Shown here: positions 51,646 through 62,580 of the stretch, piece by piece
Position numbering within the stretch: position 1 is the first letter of the stretch
Layout of the letters: each line of letters starts with the position of its first letter
Program-made: the position numbers and the translations under genes
Source of the DNA: Zygnema cylindricum
Lineage: Eukaryota; Streptophyta; Zygnematophyceae; Zygnematales; Zygnemataceae
Length of the DNA stretch: 64,000 bases
Direction: 5' to 3'
Assembly (NCBI GenBank): GCA_037447655.1
Contig: JBBHKE010002248.1
Span: 62,001-126,000 of the forward strand
The notes under the pieces: model-generated
What the model saw: only the letters and a program-made list of their open reading frames with translations
Database searches by the model: none
What the model was told of the DNA's origin: nothing

Positions 51646-52700
51646 TGTAGAAATTAATGGTCCATTTAAAGTATTTTCTAGGTCTAAATAGAAATATAGA
51701 AAGAAGCCGAGGCAGTCTACCTCTAACTTCTCTCTCTTACTCTCAAACTTGTCACAGTCACTAAGAAATTGGAGAGGGAGCTAGAGCCATGGTAACCTAG
51801 GCTATCCAGAGGTTTACGGGTAATATATATTAGTTAGGGGTTTATTTAATAAAAGGTATGTGCCGGCCAAAGGATTCGATCCTGGTACGTACCGGTCCGC
51901 AGACAGCCGGTAGTCGGTATCCTTAGCCGTTAAGTCCTTAACCTAGTTTACGTACTATATGGTTTGATATTTAATTATACATTATCAAGTAAGATAATTC
52001 ATTTAACTGTAACTATTTACGGAATACATAGAGCGAGTAATGTAACAGTACGGATTACGGTACGGATAAGAAACCAATACCGTGCATTTATTTTTTTACT
52101 GAAATAAATACCGCGCATGTATTTATTACGTCTACGATTAAATGTGAATTTAATCGGACAGCCGGAATTAACAGAGAGATCGCGCAAGAGGATTTCGGCG
52201 GTTTGTGGTCATCGCCACATCAGATGACACGTGGCGGAATGACATTGGATCGCGCCATCTCCGAGGATTAAAGGATCGAATATGGACATACCACGTGTCG
52301 ACATTTAGGCCATGTCGTACAATGGCAGTACAGAAAGTACACCGACAGCTGTACTTTTGTGTACGGAATTGTAATCTGATTGGCTCCGTACATCAGTAGA
52401 TAGAGTCTGTGAGAGAGATAGGACTTAGAAAAATTAGGTGATAGGATCCTCTCTCCCAGAGAGCTTTAGTACAAAAGGTCAACTTTGACCCTCCATAAAT
52501 TACTGCTCAAGGGAGCAAATTCAAAGATTCTTTTTGTTATCGACTCAGGAGAGTCTTGTCTTAACAGGGGTGAAAGTGGTCACATTTATTGTCTGCCAAG
52601 GTGGCAGTTGGTTTTGCTGAAACACAAAGGGGTTAGGGTTATCTTAGAGGCTTCTTGGAAGCTGTCCACTCTGAGGACTTATGGAGGTCTCAGAGTTTCA
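51646..52700 (+). repeat. Element A 3' LTR
   Basis: Same 1055-bp length and ends as the 5' LTR; several percent divergent by eye. Includes a tRNA-like block (51861-51945). Confidence 0.9.
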
Positions 52701-52705
52701 AGTTT

Positions 52706-53028
52706 GTATAAATTGGCATCTTTGCCACCTCATAGCTTATCTGCTAGTTGGTCGTTTTCAGTGATTCTTTTTGCTATGGACTCAAGGGAATCCACACTAC
52801 AAAAAGATGCATTCGGGCGGTCAATTTGTATGCTTGGGCATCAGTGGTTGTGGCTAAAAGAGGGTTAGTTAAAAATTACCTAGAGGCTTCCTAAATTTTG
52901 TAGTCATATGGAGGACACAGAATTGCAGGCGGCACTTATTTAGTGGGAAAGTGAAAAGGGAAAATATTATCCTAGAGGCTTTACATAGGCTTCTCATTTT
53001 GTGGGTTAATAGAGACCACAAAATTTCA
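52706..53028 (+). repeat. Right fragment of the element C 5' LTR
   Basis: Begins GTATAAATTGGCATC (TATA-like), ends ACAAAATTTCA, immediately before a perfect primer site. The left half is at 39410-39492. Confidence 0.8.
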
Positions 53029-53043
53029 GGTTATGGGCCCACC
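53029..53043 (+). promoter_or_regulatory. Element C primer binding site with embedded gag ATG
   Basis: GGTTATGGGCCCACC, exact reverse complement of the plant initiator tRNA-Met anticodon arm. ATG at 53033 opens the frame Met-Gly-Pro-Pro-Ser-Arg-Val-Pro, which runs into IINGSDFLYWEIMM. Confidence 0.8.
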
Positions 53044-56000
53044 CTCTAGGGTACCCATAATTAATGGATCAGACTTTCTTTATTGGGAAATAATGATGGA
53101 GGGATAACTTTTTCACAAGCACCTATAGGGCATAGTGTCCGGGCAAATTCGATTTCCACCTCCACCTGGGTTTGGAGGTACATGTTTTTTTGCTACCTCC
53201 ACCACCACAGTCACCATAACGAACGATAACAAGGAACGGGAGAAAATAATCATGGAAGGAGAAAAGAGAGGAGTTGCTTCTCGAGGGACTACATTGTCAA
53301 GGACGATATCGACAGCAGTACCACTAGCAAAGGTGACAGGGAGTCAAACAGAACAATCAAAATATGAAAATTGGAACTATAAGGACAAGTAGGCTAAGCT
53401 CTTAATTCTCAAACATGTAGTGAATGGTATTGCCATTCCCCTTATGCATGTTAGATCTTCCTTTCAGATTTTGGGTATCTCTTGTAAACAAATATACAAG
53501 TGGGTCATTCCAGCACCAACAATTGGCAAAAAATATGATTTCAGCTTATACTTACAAGGGAGGAAGTATGAATGATTATTGCAATGACTTAGGAATATTA
53601 TTTAGAGAACTTGAGAGCACATCTAACTCATAGTCACAAAGACAAAAAGTAAATACAATGATAACAAAACTACCTGAAGAGTTTGAGAATATCATTAATC
53701 ATTTGCAGGATCAAGGTGATAGCTATTGGAATTGAGATGGTATAGTGGGGATGATTTTAATGAAAGATTGCACTATAGAACTTAGGAGAGGAAGTCCGAG
53801 TGTTCAAGCATTGGCTGCAGGATATGATTGGCGGAAGCGTGATGAGGAAAAGGGTAGGATCCTTATCGAAACTTTGGAGGAAAATGACAAAGAGGTGGCG
53901 GATTTGATCGACAAGGGAGAGGAGCTCTTCGAGGTGGACTATGTCACTTCTACAAGAAACCGGGACATTATATGGCAGATTGTGTCAAGCTTGCAAATCT
54001 CTGACTGAAAGATGGACAAGGTTCCTCAAGAGATGGAGGATAGAAAAAGTCTTTTCTGACTCAAGCTCATGACGAGGAAGAAGATGAAGTAACCGAACCG
54101 GAATAGGAGCTTGAGGAGCTTCTTCTTAAACCAAAAAACCATAGAGAAGCATGCAGACATTCTACAAAGAGAAAAGTGTGTTTTCGGAGGTAAGAGGGAT
54201 CCACTTGAGAATGGGTGGATCATAGACTCAGGGGCCTCAATGCATATGTGCAAAGATAAGAGGTGGTTTACTAAATTAAGAAAAATTCCAACAGTTGAGA
54301 TAGAGTATGGAGATGGTAGAGTAGAAACCACCAATCTTGTTGGATCGATTGATTTAAAAGATATAGTTGATGGAAAGGCTTAAATTGTAACACTCTCAGA
54401 TGTTCTTTACATTTCACATTTTAGCTATAATTTAGTCTCTACAGCTGTTCTAGATGAAAAAGAGTACGAAACAAGAACTAAGAAAAGAATCTTCACAGCT
54501 AGCTTTGATAATGAGGCTTATTTCATAGCTGAAAAGGGTAGTCAAGGAATGTTCAAAATTGTAATTTGCAATGAAAAGAGTGTTCTCTACTTGTGTGGAA
54601 GTGATATGATACTTTGGCACAAGAGGTTGGGGCATGTGAATCTAGATAGATTAAAGAAAATGAAGAAAATTGAAATAGTGGATGGAATTGAGTTTGGAGA
54701 TGATGAGACCTTAGATGATTGTAGTGGATGTGCCCAAGGGAAGATTCATAGACTCCCATTTTCAAAGGCATCCACATTTAGAAAAGAGAAAGTATTAGAT
54801 CTAGTTCACACTGATGTTTGGGGACCAGCTAGATATGCTTCACATGGGGGGGAAAGATGGATGCTAACCTTTACAGATGATTGGTCTACATACACTAAGG
54901 TATATTTTCTTAGACATAAGTCAGGGGTACTAAGATGTTAATACAAAGTATGGAGTGGAAAATTACATGAAACCTCAATAAAAGAGATAAAAAGTGATAA
55001 TGGGAAAGAATACATCTCAAAGGAATATGAAAAATTTCTTAAAAAGAAGAAATCCATCATGAGAAAAATGTTCCTTATAATCCAGAACAAAATGGAGTAG
55101 CAGCAAGAGTGAATAGAACTTTAGGATATATGTCCAAAAGTATGCTAACTGATTAAAGAATAAGATTGTAGTTTTGGGTTGAGTCTATGAACTATGCTAA
55201 CTTCCTCAAAAATAGAGTGTTAACTTTGGCAAATAAAGAGAAAACTCTGTATGAAAGGTGGACCGAAAGAAAACCAGATCTGTCTAGTTTGAGAGTGTTT
55301 GGAAGTAAAGTCTACACTTCGGATTCCAATAAGACTAAATGATAGTTGGAGGGAAGAGGGAAACCAGGATATCTTAAAGGATATGATAAAAGCACAAAGG
55401 GATATCGAGTGTGTGACTGGAAAAAGAGAGATATCATTTTGGTAAAACACAAAGTCGTGATGAATGAAGTAAAGTCTATTGATCCATTCAAATATAACAA
55501 AGAAGTCAAAATCAGATTTGAACCGGGTCATTTTTCTAACTTTGACTTTGGAAATGAAGAGAAGGAAGACGGGGAGAAGGAAAAAAATTGCAAATATACC
55601 AAAGGAGAGGGACGGAAATACAACATCTGAGGAAACGCCACAAAACGAAGTGGAAACCGACGAGGAACTTGATCAAACACTAGAATTGGAAGATAGGGGA
55701 GTTGAAAATATTCTTAAACGAAACTTGAGGATGCATTCTATACCGGCGTTAGATTAAAGAGGAAGAATAAGTAGTAAACGACTTCAAGAAAAACAAGTAA
55801 ATAACCAACTCACAAAGATGTCTCACCCAGATGAACCTCAGATATACTTAGAGGCCATAAATACCCCTGAAAGCCGCCGCTGGATCACTACCATCAATGA
55901 AGAAATGGCTTCCATCATGGAAGCCAATACATGGGAGTTGGTAGAATGTCCACCGGACAAAAAACCGATTGGATGTAAATGGGTTTTTAAGCTTAAACTA

Positions 56001-57462
56001 AACCTAGATAATATCATTCAAAGATTTAAAACAAGGTTGGTTGCTAAAGGTTATACTCAGAAAGAAAGAATAGACTATGAAGAAACCTTTGCACCGGTAT
56101 TCAGATTTCCCTCTGTAAGAATCCTTTTAAGTTTAGCCACAACACTGGATATAGAAATACACCATATGGATATTAAGACCGCCTTCTTACGCAGAGAGTT
56201 GGAAGAAAAAATTTACATGAGGCAATCGGAAGGATTGGTGGAAAGTGGAAAAGAAAGCAAGGTGTGCAAACTGATAAAATCACTTTATGGCCTTAAGCAA
56301 GCCACGCGACAATGGAACATAAAATTGGACGAATTTTTGACAAGTTTGGGATACATTAGAATAAATTGATATCACTCCATATATATAATTGAGGATGAAA
56401 ATAGAGTGATATTTATTGCCATTTATTTTGAGGATTTGTTACTCTTGAGAAAGTCTTTAGTTAAAATTAACAAACTCAAACAAGATCTGAGAAGTCGGTT
56501 TAACATGAAAGATCTCGGCGAAGCAAAATACATTTTGGGGATTCAAATGGAGAGGGATACAAGGAATAGAATTATAAGACTCACTCAGAAAGAAGTTATC
56601 GGTAACATGCTAGAAAAGTTTTAGATGGAGAAAGCAAATGGGTGTACCACTCCTATGGATCCAAAAAAAGTATCGGATGGAGTGAAGAGAGAGTGATATT
56701 GATTTAGAATGATGAGATGGATGAGGAAGAAAAGAGGTTTATGGGAGGAATTCTTTATCGGCAAATTGTAGGCAGTTTAATTTACTTTATGAATTGTACA
56801 CGTCCAAACATAGCAAATTATGAATTGTACACGTCCAAACATAGCTGCGGCTCTAGTTGTTCTCAGTAGAAGTCTAAATGAACCTAGGAAAAGAGATTTA
56901 GAAGCAGCCAAAAGAGTGATAAGATATTTGGTGGGAACAAGGGAATTATGGTTGCATTTGGGAGGGGAGCACATTGACATCACCACTTGGAGTGATGCCA
57001 GTTATGGGGATGTGCCTTTGAGACGATGTACAACGGGATATGTGTTGCAAATTGGATCTGGTGCATGTTGTTCGAATAGCTAATAGTACAAAGTAGTTGC
57101 TCAGTCCACTATGGAGGCTGAATACATGGCTTCCAATGCTGCTACTAAAGAATTAATGTGGGTAGAATTCCTACTCGAAGAACTTGTGTTCATGAAATTT
57201 GGGACTCATAATGTTTTTTGTGATAATCAAGTTGCTATCTCTATCGCAGCTAATCCAAAACACCATTTCAAAGATAACATATGGATATAAGACTAAGCTT
57301 TGTCAGAGAAGAAGGTTGAGAATAAAATAAATAAAATGGTTCATCAAAGTGATAAAGAGATGATTGCAGACATGATGACAAAATCGGTACCTTTTTTAAA
57401 ATTAAAATCCTGCAGAGAAAATTGTGGACTTCAATTAAAAAATGACTAAAAATTAAGGGGAG
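53029..57462 (+). pseudogene. Element C Gag-Pol polyprotein, broken
   Basis: Pieces in order: Gag (53033-53392, 53424-53633), knuckle CHFYKKPGHYMADC (second Cys is Tyr, near 53943), protease GWIIDSGASMHM (near 54215), pre-integrase LWHKRLGHVNL, integrase HTDVWGP (54549-54941). Then comes the RT segment 55818-56369 with CKWVFKLKLNL, EETFAPV and DIKTAFLRRE. The RT active site reads YFED instead of YVDD (near 56427). RNase H follows (TTWSDASYGD, 56820-57083). A 31-bp tandem duplication lies at about 56790-56845. Polypurine tract AATTAAGGGGAG precedes the LTR. Confidence 0.88.
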
Positions 57463-57511
57463 TGTTGAAAAGAATTAATTAATATTCACTTCTTAATTTA
57501 GACTTTAAAGT

Positions 57512-57558
<47 letters not shown>

Positions 57559-58402
57559 CTATGTCTACCGCCATAGTTAGAAAGAAACAAGCAGACACGC
57601 AGATAGATTTATAGATTACCAAAATAATGCATTTAACCAAATTTGAACCAAGGTCTACTATGAACACCATAGCGTGCGCCTTATCTATTATGGCGTTGAC
57701 GAAACGATACACGTTTATAGTTCGGTATTTTATTAAAATGTTATTAAACGTCACTTTAACTCAAACATACCAAAATTGACAAAAAGGCATCTATAAACAA
57801 ACGACGCTCGCGGACGCGAATCTAACCGTGTAAAATACATGATCGCACAGACATCGTCGGCCCCGCCAAACCCAAAAGAATCTTAGGCGGCTTTCAAACA
57901 TAGCGGCGCGGTGTGCCACGTGGCGCCACATCATTGGACGCCGGAAAGGATGGGAGGAGGAACTATGGCTCCCATGTTGACAAGTGTCAACCATAAGGCC
58001 ATATTGTACAATGTCCGTACAAGAAGTACAATCGGCCACTATTTCTACTTGTACTATACTCCCTTTTAATTGGCCTAGGGTAGAGTAGTACGTAGTTGTG
58101 AGTAGGAGTTATGGGACTTAGCGTGTTTGAGGCGCCTCTCTCCAGGTGACCTTTTGTATTTATAGGCCATCTTTGGCCAGCCATAACTTATTGCTTAGGG
58201 GATTACTGCTCAGGGGAGCAAATTCAATGATTCTTTTTGCATTTGACTTAGGGGAGTCTCGACCTCACATGTGTGAGGGGGTCGGAATATTTGTGTGCGT
58301 GAGCGACACTTATTCAGTGGGAAAGTGAAAGGGGCAAATTTCATCCTAGAGGCTTTACATAGGTTGCTCATTTTGTGGGTTAATGGATACCAGAGAATTT
58401 TA
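57463..58402 (+). repeat. LTR between elements C and D
   Basis: TGTTGAAAAG...AATTTTA, with the terminal CA changed to TA. It contains (GA)n at 57511-57556, an antisense tRNA-like block (57635-57700), G-box near 57920, GTAC motifs 58018-58060 and a TATTTATA box near 58156. At its end it joins directly to integrase sequence of D. Confidence 0.85.
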
Positions 58403-61059
58403 GAAGAGAGAAAGTATTAGATCTAGTTAACAATTATGTTTAGGGACCAGCTAGGTATGCTTGAAATGGGGGGAAAAGATGGATGCTAACAATTATAGAT
58501 GATTGGTCTAGATACACTAAGCTATACTTTCTTAAACATAAGTCATAGGTACTAAGATGTTTAAAGGAATACAAAGTATAGAGTGAAAAACTACATGAAA
58601 CCTCAATAAAAAAGATAAGAAGTGATAATGGGAAAGAATACACCTCAAGGGAATTTGAAGAATTTCTGCCAAAAGAAGGAACCCATCATGAGAAATCAGT
58701 TCCTTATAATTTGAATCAGAATGGAGTTGCATAAAGAGTAAATAAAACTTTAGGAGATATGTGTAGAAGTATGCTAACTGATAAAAGGGTAGGATTGTAG
58801 TTTTAGGCTAAGTCTTTCAACTACGCTTACTTCATCAAAAATAGAGTCCTTCTTCAAAAAATAAGGAGGAAACTCCGTATAAAAGGTGGATGGGAAGAAA
58901 ACCTAATTTGTCTAATTAGAGAGTGTTTCGAAGTCAAGTCTACAGTTTGGATTCTGATGAAACTAAATGGTAGTTAGAGAGAAGAGGCAATCTAAGATAT
59001 CTTGTAGGATATGATAGAGAACAAAAGGATATCGAGTGTATGACTTGAAAAAAAGAGCTATCATTTAGGTGAAACACTTAGTGGTGATGAATGAAGTAAA
59101 GTCTATTGATCTATTCAAATATAACAAATTAGTAAAAATCAGATTTGAATCGGGTCAGTATTTTGACTTTGACTTTGGAAACGAAAAGAAGGAAGACTGG
59201 GAGAAGGAAAAATCTGCAGATGTTTTAAAAGAGAGGGACGAAAAGACAACATCCGAGGGAACACCACAATAGGAAGTGGAAACTGATGAGGAACTTGATC
59301 AAACACCGGAATTGGAAGATAAAGAGATGAATATCTTTCTAAACAAAACCCGAGGATGCCTCCCATACCGCATCAAATTTTGAAAGAGGAAGAAGAAGTT
59401 GTAAACAGCTTCAAGAAAGACAAGTTAATAATCATCTTACAAAGATGTCTCACCCAGAAGAACCTCAGACACACTTAGAGGCCATAAATACCCCAAAAAG
59501 CAACCGGTCGATCACAACCATCAATGAAAAAATGGCCTCTATCATAGAAGCCAATACATGGGAGTTGGTAGATTATCCACCTGACAGAAAATCGATTAGA
59601 TGTAAGTGGGTTTTTAAACTTAAACTAAATCCATATTATACCATTGAGAGATAAAAAGCTAGGTTGGTTGCTAAAGGTTATACTCAAAAAGAAGGAGTAG
59701 ACTATGAAAAAACCTTTGCATTTGTATTCAGATTCCGTTTTTTCAAAATCCTCTTAAGTTTAGCCACAGCATAGGATATGGAAACACACCCGATAGATAT
59801 TAAGACCGCCATCTTATATAGAGAGTTAGAAGAAGAAATCAACATGAGTCAACCGGAATGATTCGTGGAAAGTGGAGAAGAAAGCAAGGTATGCAAACTG
59901 ATAAAATCACTTTAAAGCCTTAAACAGGCTCCGCGACAATGGAACATAAAGTTAGACGATTTTTTGACCAATTTGAGGTAAATCAGAATTAGTTCAAATC
60001 ACTCCATATATCTATTTGAGGATGAGAATGGAGTGATATTTATTGTTATCTACGTTGATGATTTGTTAGGCTTAAGCAAGTCCTTAGATAAGATTAACAA
60101 ACTAAAATAGGATATGAGAAGTCGGTTTGACATGAAAGATCACGGCGAAGCAAAGTGCATTTTGGAAATTCAAATTGAGAGCGATAGGGGGATTAGAATT
60201 ATAAGACTCACTCAAAAACAAGTTATCGCTAATATGCTAGAAAAGTTTCAGATGGAGAAAGCAAATGGATGTACCACTCCCTTGGATATGAAAAAAAGTG
60301 TTGGAGGGGAGTGAGGAGGGAGGAATATTGATTTTGAATGATGAGATGGATGAGGAAGAAAATAGGTTTATAAAAAGGATTTCTTATCAGCATATTGTAT
60401 GCAATTTAGTTTACTCTATGAACTCTACACGTCCGGACATAGTTGCAGCTATTGGTGTCCTCAGTAGAAGTCTAAATGAACATAAGAAAAGGACTGGAAA
60501 GCAGCCAAAAGAGAGATGAGATATTTAGTGGGAACAAGGGAATTGTGGTTGCATTTGGGAAGGGAGCACACTGACATCACTACTTGGAGCGATGCAAGTT
60601 ATGGGGATGTGCCTTTAAGGCGATATACAACTCGATATGTGTTGCAAATTCTATCTAGTGCATGGTGTTGGAGTAGCAAACAACAGAAAGTAGTTGCTCA
60701 GTCCACTATGGAGGTTAAGTACATGGCTTCCTGTGTTGCCACCAACAAATTAATGTGGGTAAAATTTCTTCTTAAAGAACTTGGGTTTATGAACTTTGGA
60801 ACTCAAAATGTCTTCTGTGATAATTAAGTTGCTATCTCTATTGAAGCTAACCCAAAATACCATTTCAAAGCTAAACATATGGATATCAAACTAAGCTTTG
60901 TCAAAGAGAAGGTTGAGAATAAAATAAGTAAACTGATTCATAAAAGTGATAAAGAGATGATTCCAGATATGATGACAAAACCAGTGCCTTCCCCTAGGTT
61001 GATTTATTGCTGAGAAATTTGTGGACTTAAATTAAATGTTGTCTAAGGATTAAAAGGAG
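58403..61059 (+). pseudogene. Element D: integrase-to-RNase H remnant
   Basis: Starts inside integrase (AGAGAAAGTATTAGATCTAG, matching element C at 54786), so gag, protease and the integrase start are missing. Readable parts: IVK-type domain 59069-59272, RT 59445-59654 (CKWVFKLKLNP), YVDD motif near 60053, thumb region 60114-60314, RNase H 60516-60827 (TTWSDASYGD, QSTME). Many stops. It ends in a tract AAAAGGAG before the next LTR. Confidence 0.85.
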
Positions 61060-62070
61060 TGTTGAAAAAAAGTAATTAGTATTCACTTCTTAATTTATAA
61101 TTTAGAGACAAGAGAGAGAGATAGTCACCATGGCTGCCCCCATAGTCATAAAGAAACAAGAAAACGCAAAACAGACTGATAGATGACCAAAATGATGCCC
61201 TGGACCGGATTTGAACCTAGGTGTGCCAAAGACTCATAATCATACGCCTATTCCATTAAGGCGTCAACAAAACGATACACGTATATGGTTTGATATCTAA
61301 TTAAAGAGTTACGCGACGTCACTTTCACTAAAATATACCAAATTGACAAAACGGCATATATAGACAACGGCGTTCGCGGACGCGAAATCTAACCATGTAA
61401 AATATATGATCGGATGGACCTCGAAGTCGCCGCCAAACCCGCATGAATCTTTGGTGGCTTTTGGACATTGCGGCCCGTTGTGCCACGTGGCGCCATATCC
61501 ATGGACGATGGAAAAGATGGGAGGATGAACGATGGCTCCTAAACTGACAAGTGTCAACCAGAAGGCCATGTTGCACAATAGCTGTACAATAAGTACAATC
61601 GACCACTGTACCTTCATGTATTATACACTTTTTTGTTTGGTCTAGGGTACAGTAGTAGGTAGTTGTGAGTAGGAGTTTAGGAATTTAGCGTGTTTGAGAC
61701 GCCTCTCTCTAGGTGACCTTTTGTATTTATAGGTCATCTTTGGCCAGCCACATAACTTTTTGTTCAAAGGAGCAAATTGAGTGATTCTTTTTGCTTTTGA
61801 ATCAGGGGAATCTTGTCCTCACATAGATGAGGGTGGTTAGAGTATTTAGGTGCCTAGGTGGCACTTAATTAGTTGGAAAAGGGAAGGGGCAAATATTATT
61901 CTAGTGGATTTACATAGGCTGCTCTTTCTGTGGGACAATGTAGACCACATAATTTAAGTTGCCTGCTAAGGTGGCATTTACTTTTGTGGAAATTGAAGTG
62001 AGTGAAGGCTATCCTAAAGGCTTAATCTAAGCTGCACATTTTGTAACACTATGGAGTCTACAGAATTTGA
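61060..62070 (+). repeat. LTR shared by elements D and E
   Basis: 1011 bp, TGTTGAAAAA...GAATTTGA (terminal CA changed to GA). It is followed at once by a primer site, so it serves as 3' LTR of D and 5' LTR of E. tRNA-like block 61201-61266 (antisense), G-box near 61480. Confidence 0.85.
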
Positions 62071-62580
62071 GGTTATCGGCCCACCTTCTAGGGTACCTAT
62101 ATTTGATAGAACATGATTTGTTTACAGGAAAACTATGATGGAGGGTGCCTTATTTGAAAAACATATTTGGGGTATAGTTTCAGGAGCGATAATTGGCCCT
62201 CCAACCTGTTTTGGAGGGGTTCGGTTCTCAAGATCCTCAAGATATACCTAAAGAGGAACGAAGGTGTTAGACGAAACTTGCAATGATGGTGAGACGTTTA
62301 CCACAGATAATGAAAAGGCAAAGGGGAAAGCTTCAGCATCACCGGTGATGACAGGGACCATACCACTTCGAGCTAAACGTAAAACACAAAAATAATGATA
62401 CCACAATGTGGACATACAAAAACAAAGTAGCATAACATCTCATTCTTAAGAGTGTCACTAAAGCCAAAACACTCCCTCTCTTAAAAGTAACAAAATCTAC
62501 CAAGATATGGGAATCCCTTGTGAATCAATGCAGGAGTGGTATAATTCAGCAGCAATAGTTAGTAGACGCCCCCTCTCTTA
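62071..62580 (+). pseudogene. Element E: primer site and gag start only
   Basis: Primer site GGTTATCGGCCCACC (one change, ATG to ATC), then gag N-terminus (VIGPPSRVPIFD and KTMMEG-like), a middle piece and a CRSGIIQQQ-like motif near 62545. Homology stops near 62570. Confidence 0.75.

Larger units (their letters stand above)
39493..52700 (+). mobile_element. Copia element A, full length, carrying nested element B
   Basis: 5' LTR 39493-40547 and 3' LTR 51646-52700, both 1055 bp, TG...CA. A perfect 5-bp target duplication AGTTT flanks it (39488-39492 and 52701-52705). Primer site at 40548; polypurine tract AAAAAAAGGGGAG at 51633-51645. Without B, and counting B's target duplication once, A is about 6.46 kb. 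The LTRs differ at several percent of sites by eye, and the polyprotein has stops and at least one frameshift, so A is old. It sits inside the element C 5' LTR. Confidence 0.93.
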
